From positions 42,904 through 106,903 of the forward strand of contig NZ_LIVV01000003.1 of assembly GCF_001905825.1 (NCBI RefSeq): a stretch of 64,000 nt of DNA. The letters run 5' to 3'. The notes beneath the pieces are model-generated. The model searched no databases and was not told the origin of the DNA. It saw only the letters and a list, made by a program, of their open reading frames with translations. The DNA is from Streptomyces sp. CB02009 (lineage in GTDB: Bacteria > Actinomycetota > Actinomycetes > Streptomycetales > Streptomycetaceae). The position numbers were made by a program, and so were the translations under genes. Shown here one piece after another: positions 8,839 through 17,063 of this stretch (its first letter is position 1; every line of letters starts with the position of its first letter).

Positions 8839-10065
8839 TCAGTACGCGTACGTCGTGTTGCCGCCCAGCGAGACGGCCACCGCCTTGATCGCCGAACCCT
8901 CGTTGAGGATCTTCACCGACTCGTAGCGGGCGACCGTCGTGCCGTTGCCGAGCTGGCCCTCGCCGTTGTGGCCCCAGGTGAAGACCTCGTCGGCCGTGAC
9001 GGCGACGCCGTGCCGGGCGCCGGCCGCGAGGTGCTGGACGCCTTCCAGGCGGGGGATCTCGACGGGTGCGGTGCGGTTGGTGCGGGAGACGTTGGAGTCG
9101 AAGGCCTCGTCACCCTCCAGGAGCTGGCCGTACTGGTTGTTGCCCCAGCCCCAGACGTGGCTGTCGCTCGTCTTGACGTAGTTGTGGAAGGCGCCGGCCT
9201 CGATGTCGGAGACGCCCTCGATCCAGTCCACGTCGACGGGGAGCGTGGCGGACTTGGTGGAGGAGTTGCCGAGCTGGCCGTAGAGGTTGTAGCCCCAGGC
9301 CTTGACGGTGTCGTCGGCGGTCAGCGCGAGCGCGTGGTGGCAGCCGGCGTCGACCTCGACGATGTTCTCCAGACCGAGCACCTGCCGGGGTACGGAGCTG
9401 GTGGCGCGGTTTCCGGTGCCGAGCTGGCCGTGGATGCCGCGGCCCCAGGCGTACACCTTGCCGTTCTCCAGGAGCGCGAGGCTGAAGTCGCAGCCGGCCG
9501 AGATCTGCTTGACCTTGGGCATGCCCTGGACGCGGTCGGGGACCGTACGGCTGTCGCCGGTGCGGTTGTTGCCGAGCTGGCCGTAGGAGTTGTCGCCCCA
9601 GGAGTACACCTGGCCGCCGGTGTCGAGGGCGAGGCCGTGCTTCCCGCCGGCGGCGACGTCCTTGATCTGGGTGAGGCGGGGGACGGTGGTGGGCACGGCC
9701 TGGTTGGTGTTGCCGCCGTTGCCGAGCTGCCCCGAGGAGTTGTGGCCCCAGGACTTGACCGTCTTGTCGGTGCGGGCGAGGGCGAACGAGTCGGCGGACG
9801 AGGTGCCCCCGGCCGACATCTGGTCGACGTCCCCACGGAAGAGGCTGGTGACCGAGGACGGGCTGAGGCTGTCGGCGAGGGTGCCGTTGCCGAGCTGGCC
9901 GGTGCGGCCCGCACCCCAGCTGAGCACAGTCGGGTTGCCCTCGTTGGCGTGCACCGCGGGGGCGAGGGCCGGTACGGCGGTGAGGGCCGCCGAGGCGAGG
10001 GCGGCGGCGGCGAGGCGCCGGGCGCGCGCTGTGGTGCGCGAGGGACTGCGTCGTGAACGGGACAT
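8839..10065 (-). CDS. Secreted RCC1-repeat beta-propeller protein (first of three)
   Basis: A 408-aa protein with a long, Arg/Ser-rich signal peptide (MSRSRRSPSRTTARARRLAA, then a hydrophobic run ending ALAPAVHA) and about seven RCC1 repeats (SWGAGRTGQLGNG, SWGHNSSGQLGNG and others). The twin Arg pairs are followed by SPS, not the full Tat motif, so Sec export is more likely. ATG 10065 is preceded by AAGGAG at good spacing. It is the promoter-proximal gene of the three. One blade is longer than the rest (LLEGDEAFDSNVSRTNRTAP). The binding partner is unknown. Confidence 0.88.
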   Translation of the reverse strand: MSRSRRSPSRTTARARRLAAAALASAALTAVPALAPAVHANEGNPTVLSWGAGRTGQLGNGTLADSLSPSSVTSLFRGDVDQMSAGGTSSADSFALARTDKTVKSWGHNSSGQLGNGGNTNQAVPTTVPRLTQIKDVAAGGKHGLALDTGGQVYSWGDNSYGQLGNNRTGDSRTVPDRVQGMPKVKQISAGCDFSLALLENGKVYAWGRGIHGQLGTGNRATSSVPRQVLGLENIVEVDAGCHHALALTADDTVKAWGYNLYGQLGNSSTKSATLPVDVDWIEGVSDIEAGAFHNYVKTSDSHVWGWGNNQYGQLLEGDEAFDSNVSRTNRTAPVEIPRLEGVQHLAAGARHGVAVTADEVFTWGHNGEGQLGNGTTVARYESVKILNEGSAIKAVAVSLGGNTTYAY

Positions 10066-10726
10066 GGCTCTGCTCTCCTTCGACGGGGACATACGGGAGC
10101 GCGGCGCCCGGCCGATGGCGTCCGCCGGGGGCGGGGTCGCGCACGGGCCGGTCGCGGGTCATGCGAACACGTCGTGCCGAGGCCTCGGGCATGGGGTGAC
10201 CACGGCCTCGTGCGGCGGCCGGGACGGGCCGCCGGGCACATCAGCAGACTGACCGAAAACGATCACCAGGGCGCGCTGGAGCGGCCGAAACACCCGTTTG
10301 TCGGCCCTCCGTTCGGGGCCGCGTCGCGGGGGCGCATTCACCCCCGCCGCGAACGGCGAGCGGGGCGCGGACGGCGCCCCTGGCGGGCGGCCGAACGGCG
10401 GCGGCCGGGTGAGTGAGAAGCCCCGCCGGACACGCGCGCCCGCTCGTGCGTCCCTCCCGCCGAATCCCTACGAACGGGTGGACCACCGGCCCGGGGTACG
10501 GGTCCGCCGGCACCCGGGATCCGGCCTTTCGGAGCGGCCCCGTGCGCGCTCCGCCGAAGTGGTGAGCGGCCTCCGGGGTGCGCGCCGCGCCGTGTGTCCT
10601 GCCGGGGTGCCGAGGCCCCGACGGTTAGCGTCTGGAAGCGCTCGGTGATCTTGAGGGCAGTCCCCTGTCCGCCCCTGGCGTCCCCAGCCGAGCCCACCAA
10701 ATCACCCCTGTCCCAAGGGAGTTCCC
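10066..10726. other. 661-bp intergenic region without a recognised gene
   Basis: This divergent region must hold promoters for the RCC1 operon (left) and the small secreted protein (right). Open frames here are arginine- or proline-rich and match nothing known to me. I see GC-rich words and a short hairpin-capable GCGGGGG/CCCCCGC pair near 10337-10358, but no RNA gene or clear operator. Confidence 0.5.
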
Positions 10727-11221
10727 ATGCCCGTGTGCAAGACGTCGGTACGCAGCCTGCTGCGGTCCGCAGTCCTCGTCGCCGCCCTCGCCCTTCCCGT
10801 CGCCGGCCCCCTCGCCCCCGTCGCGTACGGCGCCGAGTGCCAGCCCGACGACCAGGAGTGCAAGGACAAGGAGGGCAACGCCGAAGCGGCCAAGAAGATC
10901 GAGGGCGACCAGAAGAAGACCCAGGAGGCGGCCGCCAAGGCCGGCAAGGACATCGAGGCGGCGGGCAAGAAGCTGGAGGAGTGCCCGCCCGGCTCGGCCT
11001 CCTGCATGGAGAAGCTGGCCGGCAAGGGCGGCCGCGAGGAGGACGGCTTCAAGGACATGGGCGCGACCCTCTCCGCCTATGAGCCGGAGCCCTCCGACAA
11101 CGCGGCGAAGACCGTCGAGACCACCTGCGACGCCTTCCCCGCCTCGCTGCCGCAGGGCTCGACCGACCCGGGGCAGTCCCCCTTCCCGGCCTCCCAGCTC
11201 TGCTCCCTGCTCGGCCCCTGA
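10727..11221 (+). CDS. Small secreted charged/coiled protein of unknown function
   Basis: A 164-aa protein with a clear signal peptide (hydrophobic core about 11-30, cleavage near AYGAEC). The mature part has five scattered Cys and one Lys/Glu/Ala-rich stretch likely to form a helix (about 50-85, for example EAAKKIEGDQKKTQEAAAKA). ATG 10727 has AAGGGAG before it. I do not recognise the family. It is followed on the same strand by two larger secreted proteins; the three may form one secreted system. Confidence 0.7.
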   Translation: MPVCKTSVRSLLRSAVLVAALALPVAGPLAPVAYGAECQPDDQECKDKEGNAEAAKKIEGDQKKTQEAAAKAGKDIEAAGKKLEECPPGSASCMEKLAGKGGREEDGFKDMGATLSAYEPEPSDNAAKTVETTCDAFPASLPQGSTDPGQSPFPASQLCSLLGP

Positions 11222-11240
11222 CGCGGCCCGGCCCACCCCT

Positions 11241-11346
11241 GGCCGGCCCGTTCCGCCGTCCTGCCTCGGCCGGCCCGTTCTGCCGTCCTCCCCTCGGCCG
11301 GCCCGTGCAGCTGTCCTACCCCCGGCCGGCCCGTTCCGCCGTCCCA
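11241..11346. repeat. Four tandem 27-28 bp intergenic repeats (GGCCGGCCCGT-type)
   Basis: Units begin GGCCGGCCCGT at 11241, 11268, 11296 and 11324 and share a CCGTCC core; copies have diverged at several positions. They lie directly between two secreted-protein genes and have no spacers, so they are not a CRISPR array. Confidence 0.8.
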
Positions 11347-11412
11347 CGCTTGATCCGCTCCTCTCTCCCCCCAGTCAGTCCCCTGTCCCTCGTCCCGAAG
11401 GGTTCCTTCGTC

Positions 11413-12390
11413 ATGTCCTCGCGCCGTCCCTGCGCCGTCCCGCCCCTGGCCCGCCCCCTCACCCTCGTCCTGAGTCTGGGACTCACCGCACCCCTCGCCC
11501 TGCTCGCCCCGCCCGCCGCCGCCGGCTCCGTCGAGGAGGGGCCGGGCGAGACGCCGGTCGCCCGCGCCGTCACCGCGGACGGCCGCGCCGCGAAGATCGC
11601 CGACGTCCTGGAGTACTGCGGGACCAAGCGCACGGCCTGCTCGTTCACGATCGACCCGAAGCAGGACCGCGAGTACGCGACCGCCGTCAAGTCCCTCGGC
11701 AACGCCGTCGTCAACTGCACCGTCAGCGACATGGGCGTCGACCGGGCCGTCACCCTCAAGACCAGCAGCACCGACAACATCGGCGGCGAGATCTCCGGGA
11801 AGATCACCGCCGAGGGCACGGTCACCGCCTCCGGCGAGGTCACCACCAACCTCAGCAACGAGATCAACAGCAACCACAAGATGCCCAACCTGAAGGACGG
11901 GCCCACCTCCGAGATCGGCACGAAGACCAATGTCGCGGGCGGCGCGAAGGTGGCCGGCTCGCTGAGCGCCAAACTCGCCTTCGAGGCCGCCTTCAAGGCC
12001 ACGTACTCCAAGTCCTGGACGATCGAGAACACCGAGTCGACCACCTACAAGACCACCGTGAAGCCCTACGACATGCTGGTCTTCGGCGCGAGCGCCGCCA
12101 TGCGGCGCGTCGTCGGGAGCCTCGTCGCGGACAACGGGAAGAAGATCCTCGGCGTGGTGGTGGACAGCCCCTCGATGGTCAACACCAGTTCCTTCGTGGC
12201 CCAGACGTACGCCGTCCCCGACAAGCTCTGCGGCCGCAAGCGCCCCGTCGGGGACACCCAGCCCGACGGGGACAACAGCCCCACCGGGCCCGGCCTCCGC
12301 ACCGCGGCACGGGAGGTGCCCGCCGCGCGGGCCGTGCCGCCGGGCGCCGATCCCAAGCGCGAAGTCGTCCTGCCGTCCCACGCCCACTGA
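11413..12390 (+). CDS. Secreted Ser/Thr-rich protein, possible aerolysin-like fold
   Basis: A 325-aa secreted protein; signal peptide about 1-37 ending PPAAAG. The mature N-terminus has paired Cys (YCGTKRTACSF) and a third in VVNCT. A long alternating Ser/Thr/Gly stretch follows (about 115-205, for example NIGGEISGKITAEGTVTASG and WTIENTESTTYKTTVKP). That pattern resembles the insertion-loop beta strands of aerolysin/ETX-MTX2 pore-formers, but I claim resemblance only. The C-terminal tail is Pro/Arg-rich. The ATG at 11413 suits the signal peptide. The next gene, 19 bp downstream, encodes a protein sharing the Cys-containing module and the closing beta segment. Confidence 0.6.
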   Translation: MSSRRPCAVPPLARPLTLVLSLGLTAPLALLAPPAAAGSVEEGPGETPVARAVTADGRAAKIADVLEYCGTKRTACSFTIDPKQDREYATAVKSLGNAVVNCTVSDMGVDRAVTLKTSSTDNIGGEISGKITAEGTVTASGEVTTNLSNEINSNHKMPNLKDGPTSEIGTKTNVAGGAKVAGSLSAKLAFEAAFKATYSKSWTIENTESTTYKTTVKPYDMLVFGASAAMRRVVGSLVADNGKKILGVVVDSPSMVNTSSFVAQTYAVPDKLCGRKRPVGDTQPDGDNSPTGPGLRTAAREVPAARAVPPGADPKREVVLPSHAH

Positions 12391-12409
12391 CCCGGAGGAG
12401 TACCCCGCC

Positions 12410-13810
12410 ATGAACCGCTCCGTCCCGGCACTCACCGTCCTCGGGGCCGCAGGACTGCTGCTGCCTCTCGTCCCCCTGTCCTCCCTCTCTCCCTTCTCGT
12501 CCCTCGCCTCGGCGGCCGTCGCCGAGCAGGCCGTCCCCGTCCTCAACGGCGACTTCGCCGACCCCGTGATGAAGGGCGACGGCCCCACGACCGTCGGCAT
12601 CGACCACTGGACCGGCCTCAACCAGCGCTACTCGCCCACCGCTTCGGGCCGCACCGACGGCTCGCACGGCGTCGCCCTCCAGAAGGACGGCAACACCCTC
12701 CAGCAGCGGCTGCGCGGAGTCCGCGCGGGGGCCAGGGTCACCGTGAGGTACGAGGACAGCCCCGCCGTCTCCAAGGAGTGCACCGGAGAACAGGTCGTCG
12801 CGGGCCAGCCCTATGCCGTCGTCGGCTCAGGCGGCCCGGTGCAGGAGCTCACCACCGCCGGCGACCCCGACCGGGTGAAGGGCACTCCGGGCAAGGGACG
12901 TTGGACCGGCCGCGGCTACGTCTTCACCGCGAGCGAGAACGATCCGCTGCTCACCTTCAGCTCACGCGTCACCGACTCCCGCACGCATGTGACCTGTTCG
13001 CCGATGATCGCCCGCATCCGCGCGGTCGAGGTGCCGCCGGCCGTCGACAAGACCGTGAGCAAGACCGCGCTCGGAACCTCGGAGGCGTACAAGGGCAACG
13101 AACGCGAGAGCACCCTCCACAACGCCGCCGCCGCGTGCAACGGCGAGAACGCCTGCACCTTCCGGCCCGACACCCGCACCTCCTTCCGCTACTACGACCG
13201 CGCGCGGATCGTCGGCGAGGCCTTCGTCAACTGCACCCGGAACGCGCTGGAGCACTCCCGGCTCCTCTCGTACTCCGAGCGCGCGCACGACAGCGTCTCC
13301 CAGACCTACGCCGACGCCGGTCTCGCGCTCAACGAGGTGGCCAGGCTGCCCACGTCGGGCGACCGGACGGAGGACGAGAAGCGCCTCAAGGAGCGGCCGA
13401 TGGCCGCCCAGTTCGCCCTCGCGTACGAGAAGGTCTGGCAGCGGCCCTGGCAGTGGTTCAGCAGCGACCAGCGCACGGTCGTGGAGAAGATCCAGCCCGG
13501 TGAGGTGAGCTGGGTCGAGATGCAGCCGAGCCGCGAGCGGGTCGAGGGCTGGTTCGTGAGCAAGAAGGACGACTACCGGCTGCACGCCGTCGTCGACGGG
13601 CCCTCACGGGCCGTGCCCGACCGGCTGCTCCAGCGCACCGGCCCCATGTCGGAGACCGAGAAGCAGCGCTGCGCGGCCGCCCGGCCCATGACCACCACCC
13701 CGGTCGGCGCGGACGCGCCCGCGAGCTCCAGCGACAAGGGCCTCCTCAAGAGCCCGGCGTCGAGGGCCGCGGACGTCCGGGCCGGGATCCGGAGCGTGCC
13801 GCTGGACTGA
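12410..13810 (+). CDS. Secreted two-domain protein with shared NCT module
   Basis: A 466-aa secreted protein; signal peptide about 1-38. The first domain (about 40-205) begins VLNGDFADP and reads like a DUF642/carbohydrate-binding jelly roll (DHWTGLNQRY, DGSHGVALQ). The second domain (about 235-420) parallels the preceding protein: ACTFRPDTRTSFRYYDRARI then FVNCT, and later a W-rich strand region leading to VVDGPS where the neighbour has VVDSPS. A GGAGGAG site precedes the ATG. A secreted binding protein working with its neighbour is plausible. The function is unknown. Confidence 0.65.
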   Translation: MNRSVPALTVLGAAGLLLPLVPLSSLSPFSSLASAAVAEQAVPVLNGDFADPVMKGDGPTTVGIDHWTGLNQRYSPTASGRTDGSHGVALQKDGNTLQQRLRGVRAGARVTVRYEDSPAVSKECTGEQVVAGQPYAVVGSGGPVQELTTAGDPDRVKGTPGKGRWTGRGYVFTASENDPLLTFSSRVTDSRTHVTCSPMIARIRAVEVPPAVDKTVSKTALGTSEAYKGNERESTLHNAAAACNGENACTFRPDTRTSFRYYDRARIVGEAFVNCTRNALEHSRLLSYSERAHDSVSQTYADAGLALNEVARLPTSGDRTEDEKRLKERPMAAQFALAYEKVWQRPWQWFSSDQRTVVEKIQPGEVSWVEMQPSRERVEGWFVSKKDDYRLHAVVDGPSRAVPDRLLQRTGPMSETEKQRCAAARPMTTTPVGADAPASSSDKGLLKSPASRAADVRAGIRSVPLD

Positions 13811-13847
13811 CGCGAACCGGTACGCGTGACCGGACCGATGCGAGCGC

Positions 13848-13883
13848 GCGCCGCCTCACCCCGCCACGGCGGTGAGGCGGCGC
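13848..13883. terminator. Bidirectional hairpin at convergent gene ends
   Basis: A 13-bp perfect inverted repeat (GCGCCGCCTCACC / GGTGAGGCGGCGC, 10-nt loop) overlaps the stop of the reverse gltX-like gene and lies 38 bp past the stop of the forward secreted-protein gene. Confidence 0.6.
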
Positions 13884-15526
13884 AGCACCTCGTCCCTGCC
13901 CAGCGCCCGGGCCACGGCGAACAGGTCGGGGCTGCGGGTGGCGCCGGTGAGCGCCACCCGGACCACGTTCGCGACCTCGCTGGGCGGGCCCGCCCAGCGC
14001 GCCGGGTCCCGCCGCCAGGAGGCCGTGTCGGGGGCGTAGCCCTGCCGCTCCGCCAGCGCGCGGAGCGCGCCGTACCACTCCTCCGGCGTGGCGGTCCCAC
14101 CTCCCACGGTGGGATCGGCGGCGAACGTGGCGGCGAACTCGCCGGCGATCCGCCGCACGAGCGCCGGGGCCAGGCCGCCGTAGCGGTCGTCGTCGGCCGC
14201 CGGGGGCGGGCCGAAGAGCTCCGCGAAGAAGAAGCCGTAGCGGTCGCGGAAGCAGGACCAGCGGTCCAGGTCCTTCCGGGCGGGCGCGCCCTCCGGCCGG
14301 CCGGCCGCCACCGCGGCGAGGGCGAGACCCCGCCGCCGGGCGAGGACGGACCCGAGCTCCGGGTCGTACTCCTCGGCCCAGGCGAGGAGCTGGCCGTACA
14401 GCTCGTCGGGGCTGAGCGAGGCGATGAACTCCCGGCTCAGCGAGTGCAGTTTGGGCAGGTCGAGCAGCGGTCCCGAGGGGCGCATGCCGTCGAGCCGGAC
14501 GGGCGCGGCGAGCGCCTCGGCCGTGGGGACGTCCATGAGCCGGATGTTGGCGAGACCCCGCAGATAGTGCTGGACCGCGGCCGGCGGGTACCCGGCGGCC
14601 AGGTAGTAGTCCACCGAGGCCTCGGGGTCCTTGCGCTTGCTGAGCTTGCGCCGCGAGGGCCCCTCGGCCTTCATCAGCGGCGCCAGATGCGCGTACGCCG
14701 GCGGGTCGAAGCCGAGTGCCGCGTGGAGCTGCAGATGCACCGGCGTCGAGGACAGCCACTCCTCGCCGCGCACCACCAGCGACACCCGCATCAGATGGTC
14801 GTCCACGACATGGGCGAAGTGGTAGGTGGGCAGCGGGAGTTCCTCCTGAGAGGACTTGAGCAGCACGATGTCGTTGCCGTTGTCCTGCATGGTGACGGCG
14901 GCGCGGATCCGGTCCGTGAACCGGACCCGGCCGGGGAACTCGTACGGGCAGCGGAACCGCACGACGTACGGCTCGCCGGCCGCCGTCCGGCGGGCCGCCT
15001 CCTCCGGCGCCAGCGTCCGGCAGGGCGCCCACCGGCCGTAGTAGCCGATCGGCGAGCGGCCCGCGCGCTGCTCCTCCGCACTGGCGGCCAGCCGCTCCTT
15101 GTCGCAGAAGCAGGGGTACGCGCGGTCCCGCCGCAGCAGTTCGCGCACATGGCTGAGGTAGACGTCCCGGCGCTCCGACTGGAGGTACGGGCCCCACTCC
15201 CCGGCACCGGTCGCCCCGCCCTCGTCGGGGGCGAGCCCGAAGGCCGCGAGCAGCCGGGTGAACTCCTGCGCGGCACCGGCCACTTCGCGTGACCGGTCGG
15301 TGTCCTCGACGCGCAGCACATGCACACCACCCGACTGGTGGGCCAGGGCGCGCGCCACGGCCGCCGTGTAGAGGCCGCCGATGTGCAGATGCCCGGTGGG
15401 GCTCGGGGCGAAGCGCGTCACCTCGGCGCCCTCCGGCAGGGCGCGCGGCCGGAAACGGCGCTCCCAGTCGGCCGGTTCCGGGAGATCGGGCGGGAACATC
15501 GCGTTGATGACGGACAGGTCGAGCAC
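13856..15526 (-). CDS. Second glutamyl-tRNA synthetase (GltX paralogue)
   Basis: Class I synthetase (556 aa) that charges tRNA-Glu with glutamate. The HIGH signature is PSPTGHLHIGGLYTA (about 42-56) and the KMSKS loop is RRKLSKRKDPEAS. A CFCDK motif plus a later APCRT cysteine may form the zinc site. It is longer than the usual roughly 490 aa. GTG 15526 has AGGAGGG upstream. Actinobacteria have a housekeeping gltX elsewhere, so this is probably a dedicated copy. It lies divergent from an MFS-LLM-LysR operon and close to hemA, whose substrate is Glu-tRNA, so a role in feeding a C5 pathway is likely but inferred. Confidence 0.85.
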   Translation of the reverse strand: MLDLSVINAMFPPDLPEPADWERRFRPRALPEGAEVTRFAPSPTGHLHIGGLYTAAVARALAHQSGGVHVLRVEDTDRSREVAGAAQEFTRLLAAFGLAPDEGGATGAGEWGPYLQSERRDVYLSHVRELLRRDRAYPCFCDKERLAASAEEQRAGRSPIGYYGRWAPCRTLAPEEAARRTAAGEPYVVRFRCPYEFPGRVRFTDRIRAAVTMQDNGNDIVLLKSSQEELPLPTYHFAHVVDDHLMRVSLVVRGEEWLSSTPVHLQLHAALGFDPPAYAHLAPLMKAEGPSRRKLSKRKDPEASVDYYLAAGYPPAAVQHYLRGLANIRLMDVPTAEALAAPVRLDGMRPSGPLLDLPKLHSLSREFIASLSPDELYGQLLAWAEEYDPELGSVLARRRGLALAAVAAGRPEGAPARKDLDRWSCFRDRYGFFFAELFGPPPAADDDRYGGLAPALVRRIAGEFAATFAADPTVGGGTATPEEWYGALRALAERQGYAPDTASWRRDPARWAGPPSEVANVVRVALTGATRSPDLFAVARALGRDEVLRRLTAVAG

Positions 15527-15566
15527 GGTGGACTCCCTCCTGGGGTTCCTCGATCGATCCACCGTA

Positions 15567-15581
15567 GGCCGGTGACCGGCC
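15567..15581. promoter_or_regulatory. Perfect 15-bp palindrome between gltX-like gene and MFS operon
   Basis: GGCCGGT-G-ACCGGCC is a perfect inverted repeat in the 196-bp divergent promoter region, 41 bp before the gltX-like start. It is a candidate operator, perhaps for the LysR-type regulator encoded at the end of the divergent operon. Confidence 0.4.
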
Positions 15582-15722
15582 GATTCGAGACGGGCGGCGG
15601 CGCGAGGCTGCGGGACTCCGAACCCACTTCGGCGCTGCGGGCCCCGAGCGGCGCACACGGTCAGTAGCGTCCTGAGGACCGATCCGTACGCCACGGACGG
15701 ACACGGAACAGAAAGGGGTGTG

Positions 15723-17063
15723 ATGGGCGGCACGCGCGCGGTGGCCCTGCTCGCGCTCGGCTCCTTCGCCATGGGGACCGACGCCTACGCGATGGCGGGA
15801 CTGCTCCCGGACATCGGCGCCGACCTGCGGGTCTCCGTCTCCCTCGCCGGGCAGTCCGTGACCGCCTTCACCCTCTGCTACGCCCTGGCCGCACCGCTGT
15901 TCTCGGCCGTCCTGGCCCGCTGGGGAACCCGCACGGTCCTGGTGACCGCGCTCGTGGTCTTCGTCCTCGCCAACGCCGGGACGGCACTGACCGGTTCGTA
16001 TGCCGGACTCCTCGGCACCCGGGCCCTGGCCGGGGCCGGGGCGGGCCTCTTCACCCCGGCGGCGGCCACCGCCGCCGTCGCCCTCGTACCCCCCGAGCGG
16101 CGCGGCCGGGCCCTCGGCCTGGTGCTCGGCGGAATGAGCGCGGGGACGGTCCTCGGCGTACCGCTCGGACTGCTGGTGGCCGCCGGATCGGGCTGGCGCA
16201 GCGCCCTCTGGCTGATCACCGGCCTCGGCGTGGTGGCCCTGGCCGGGGTGGGCGCCGCCCTGCCGCCGGTACGCGGCGCCGCGGCGCCCTCGCTGCGGGC
16301 CCGGTTCGGCGCCCTGGCCCGGCCCCGGGTCGCCGTGGTCGTCGCCGTCACCTTCACCCAGACCGTCGCCAGCCTCGGGCTCTACACCTATCTGGAACCG
16401 GTGCTCCACCGCGTCGCCGACATCGGCAGCGCCGTGCCGTACCTCTGGGTCTGGGGCATCGGCGGGGTCTGCGGCAGCCTCCTCGCCGGGACCCTCGTCG
16501 ACCGGACGGGGCGGCCCGCCCTGCTCGCGGTCGCCCTGCTCGGCACCCTCGGCGGCGCCCTGGCCCTGCTGCCGTGGACCGGAACCGTGCCCGGCCTCGT
16601 CCTGCTGCCCCTGATCCTGTGGGGCGCCGTCGGCTGGGCCTTCGTCGTACCCCAGCAGCACCGCCTGCTCGCGCGGGAGGGCGAGGGAGGAGCCGCGGCC
16701 GTCGGCCTCAACAGCTCCGCCACCTATCTCGGCGGCGCCGTCGGCTCCGCGCTCGGCGGCCTCGCCCTCGCCCACGGGCTCGACGCCCGCTGGCTCCCGC
16801 TCCCCGCCGCCGGGGTCGCGCTCGCGGGAGTCCTCTTCCACCTCACCGCGGTGCGCGCGCTCGCCGGGCGCGAGGCCGCGGCCGGACCGCCTGGCGCCGC
16901 GACCGACCGGCGTGATGCCGGGGCGGAACTGCGGGGCACCGGCACCGACCGACGTGACGCGGCCACCGAGCCGCGCGACGCCGCGACCGACCCATGTGAC
17001 AAGGACGGGACCGGAGCCGCGGGCGCGACCGCGGCCGAGGCCCTGGAAAGGAACACGCCATGA
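15723..17063 (+). CDS. MFS transporter, probable drug/metabolite exporter
   Basis: A 446-aa major facilitator with about twelve hydrophobic helices. It belongs to the DHA/arabinose-efflux type, with family hallmarks such as GSFAMGTDAYAMAGLLPDI in helix 1 and RALAGAGAGLFTPAAAT after helix 4. The C-terminal 60 residues form a hydrophilic repeat tail (ATDRRDAG, GTDRRDAA, TEPRDAATDP). ATG 15723 follows AAAGGGG closely; an overlapping GTG three bases earlier is possible. Its stop overlaps the LLM start by 4 bp. Export of the locus product, or self-resistance, is inferred from context. Confidence 0.85.
   Translation: MGGTRAVALLALGSFAMGTDAYAMAGLLPDIGADLRVSVSLAGQSVTAFTLCYALAAPLFSAVLARWGTRTVLVTALVVFVLANAGTALTGSYAGLLGTRALAGAGAGLFTPAAATAAVALVPPERRGRALGLVLGGMSAGTVLGVPLGLLVAAGSGWRSALWLITGLGVVALAGVGAALPPVRGAAAPSLRARFGALARPRVAVVVAVTFTQTVASLGLYTYLEPVLHRVADIGSAVPYLWVWGIGGVCGSLLAGTLVDRTGRPALLAVALLGTLGGALALLPWTGTVPGLVLLPLILWGAVGWAFVVPQQHRLLAREGEGGAAAVGLNSSATYLGGAVGSALGGLALAHGLDARWLPLPAAGVALAGVLFHLTAVRALAGREAAAGPPGAATDRRDAGAELRGTGTDRRDAATEPRDAATDPCDKDGTGAAGATAAEALERNTP

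Noticed and set aside
10298..10648. Possible small Arg-rich protein in the 661-bp gap
   Set aside because: No ribosome binding site or family resemblance; the composition is that of random high-GC DNA.
11241..11346. CRISPR-like array
   Set aside because: Units are contiguous and diverged, with no spacers and no cas genes.
13746..16841. A 1,031-codon reverse open frame across gltX copy and MFS gene
   Set aside because: It is antisense or out of frame to genes with recognisable motifs on both strands and contains no family signature.
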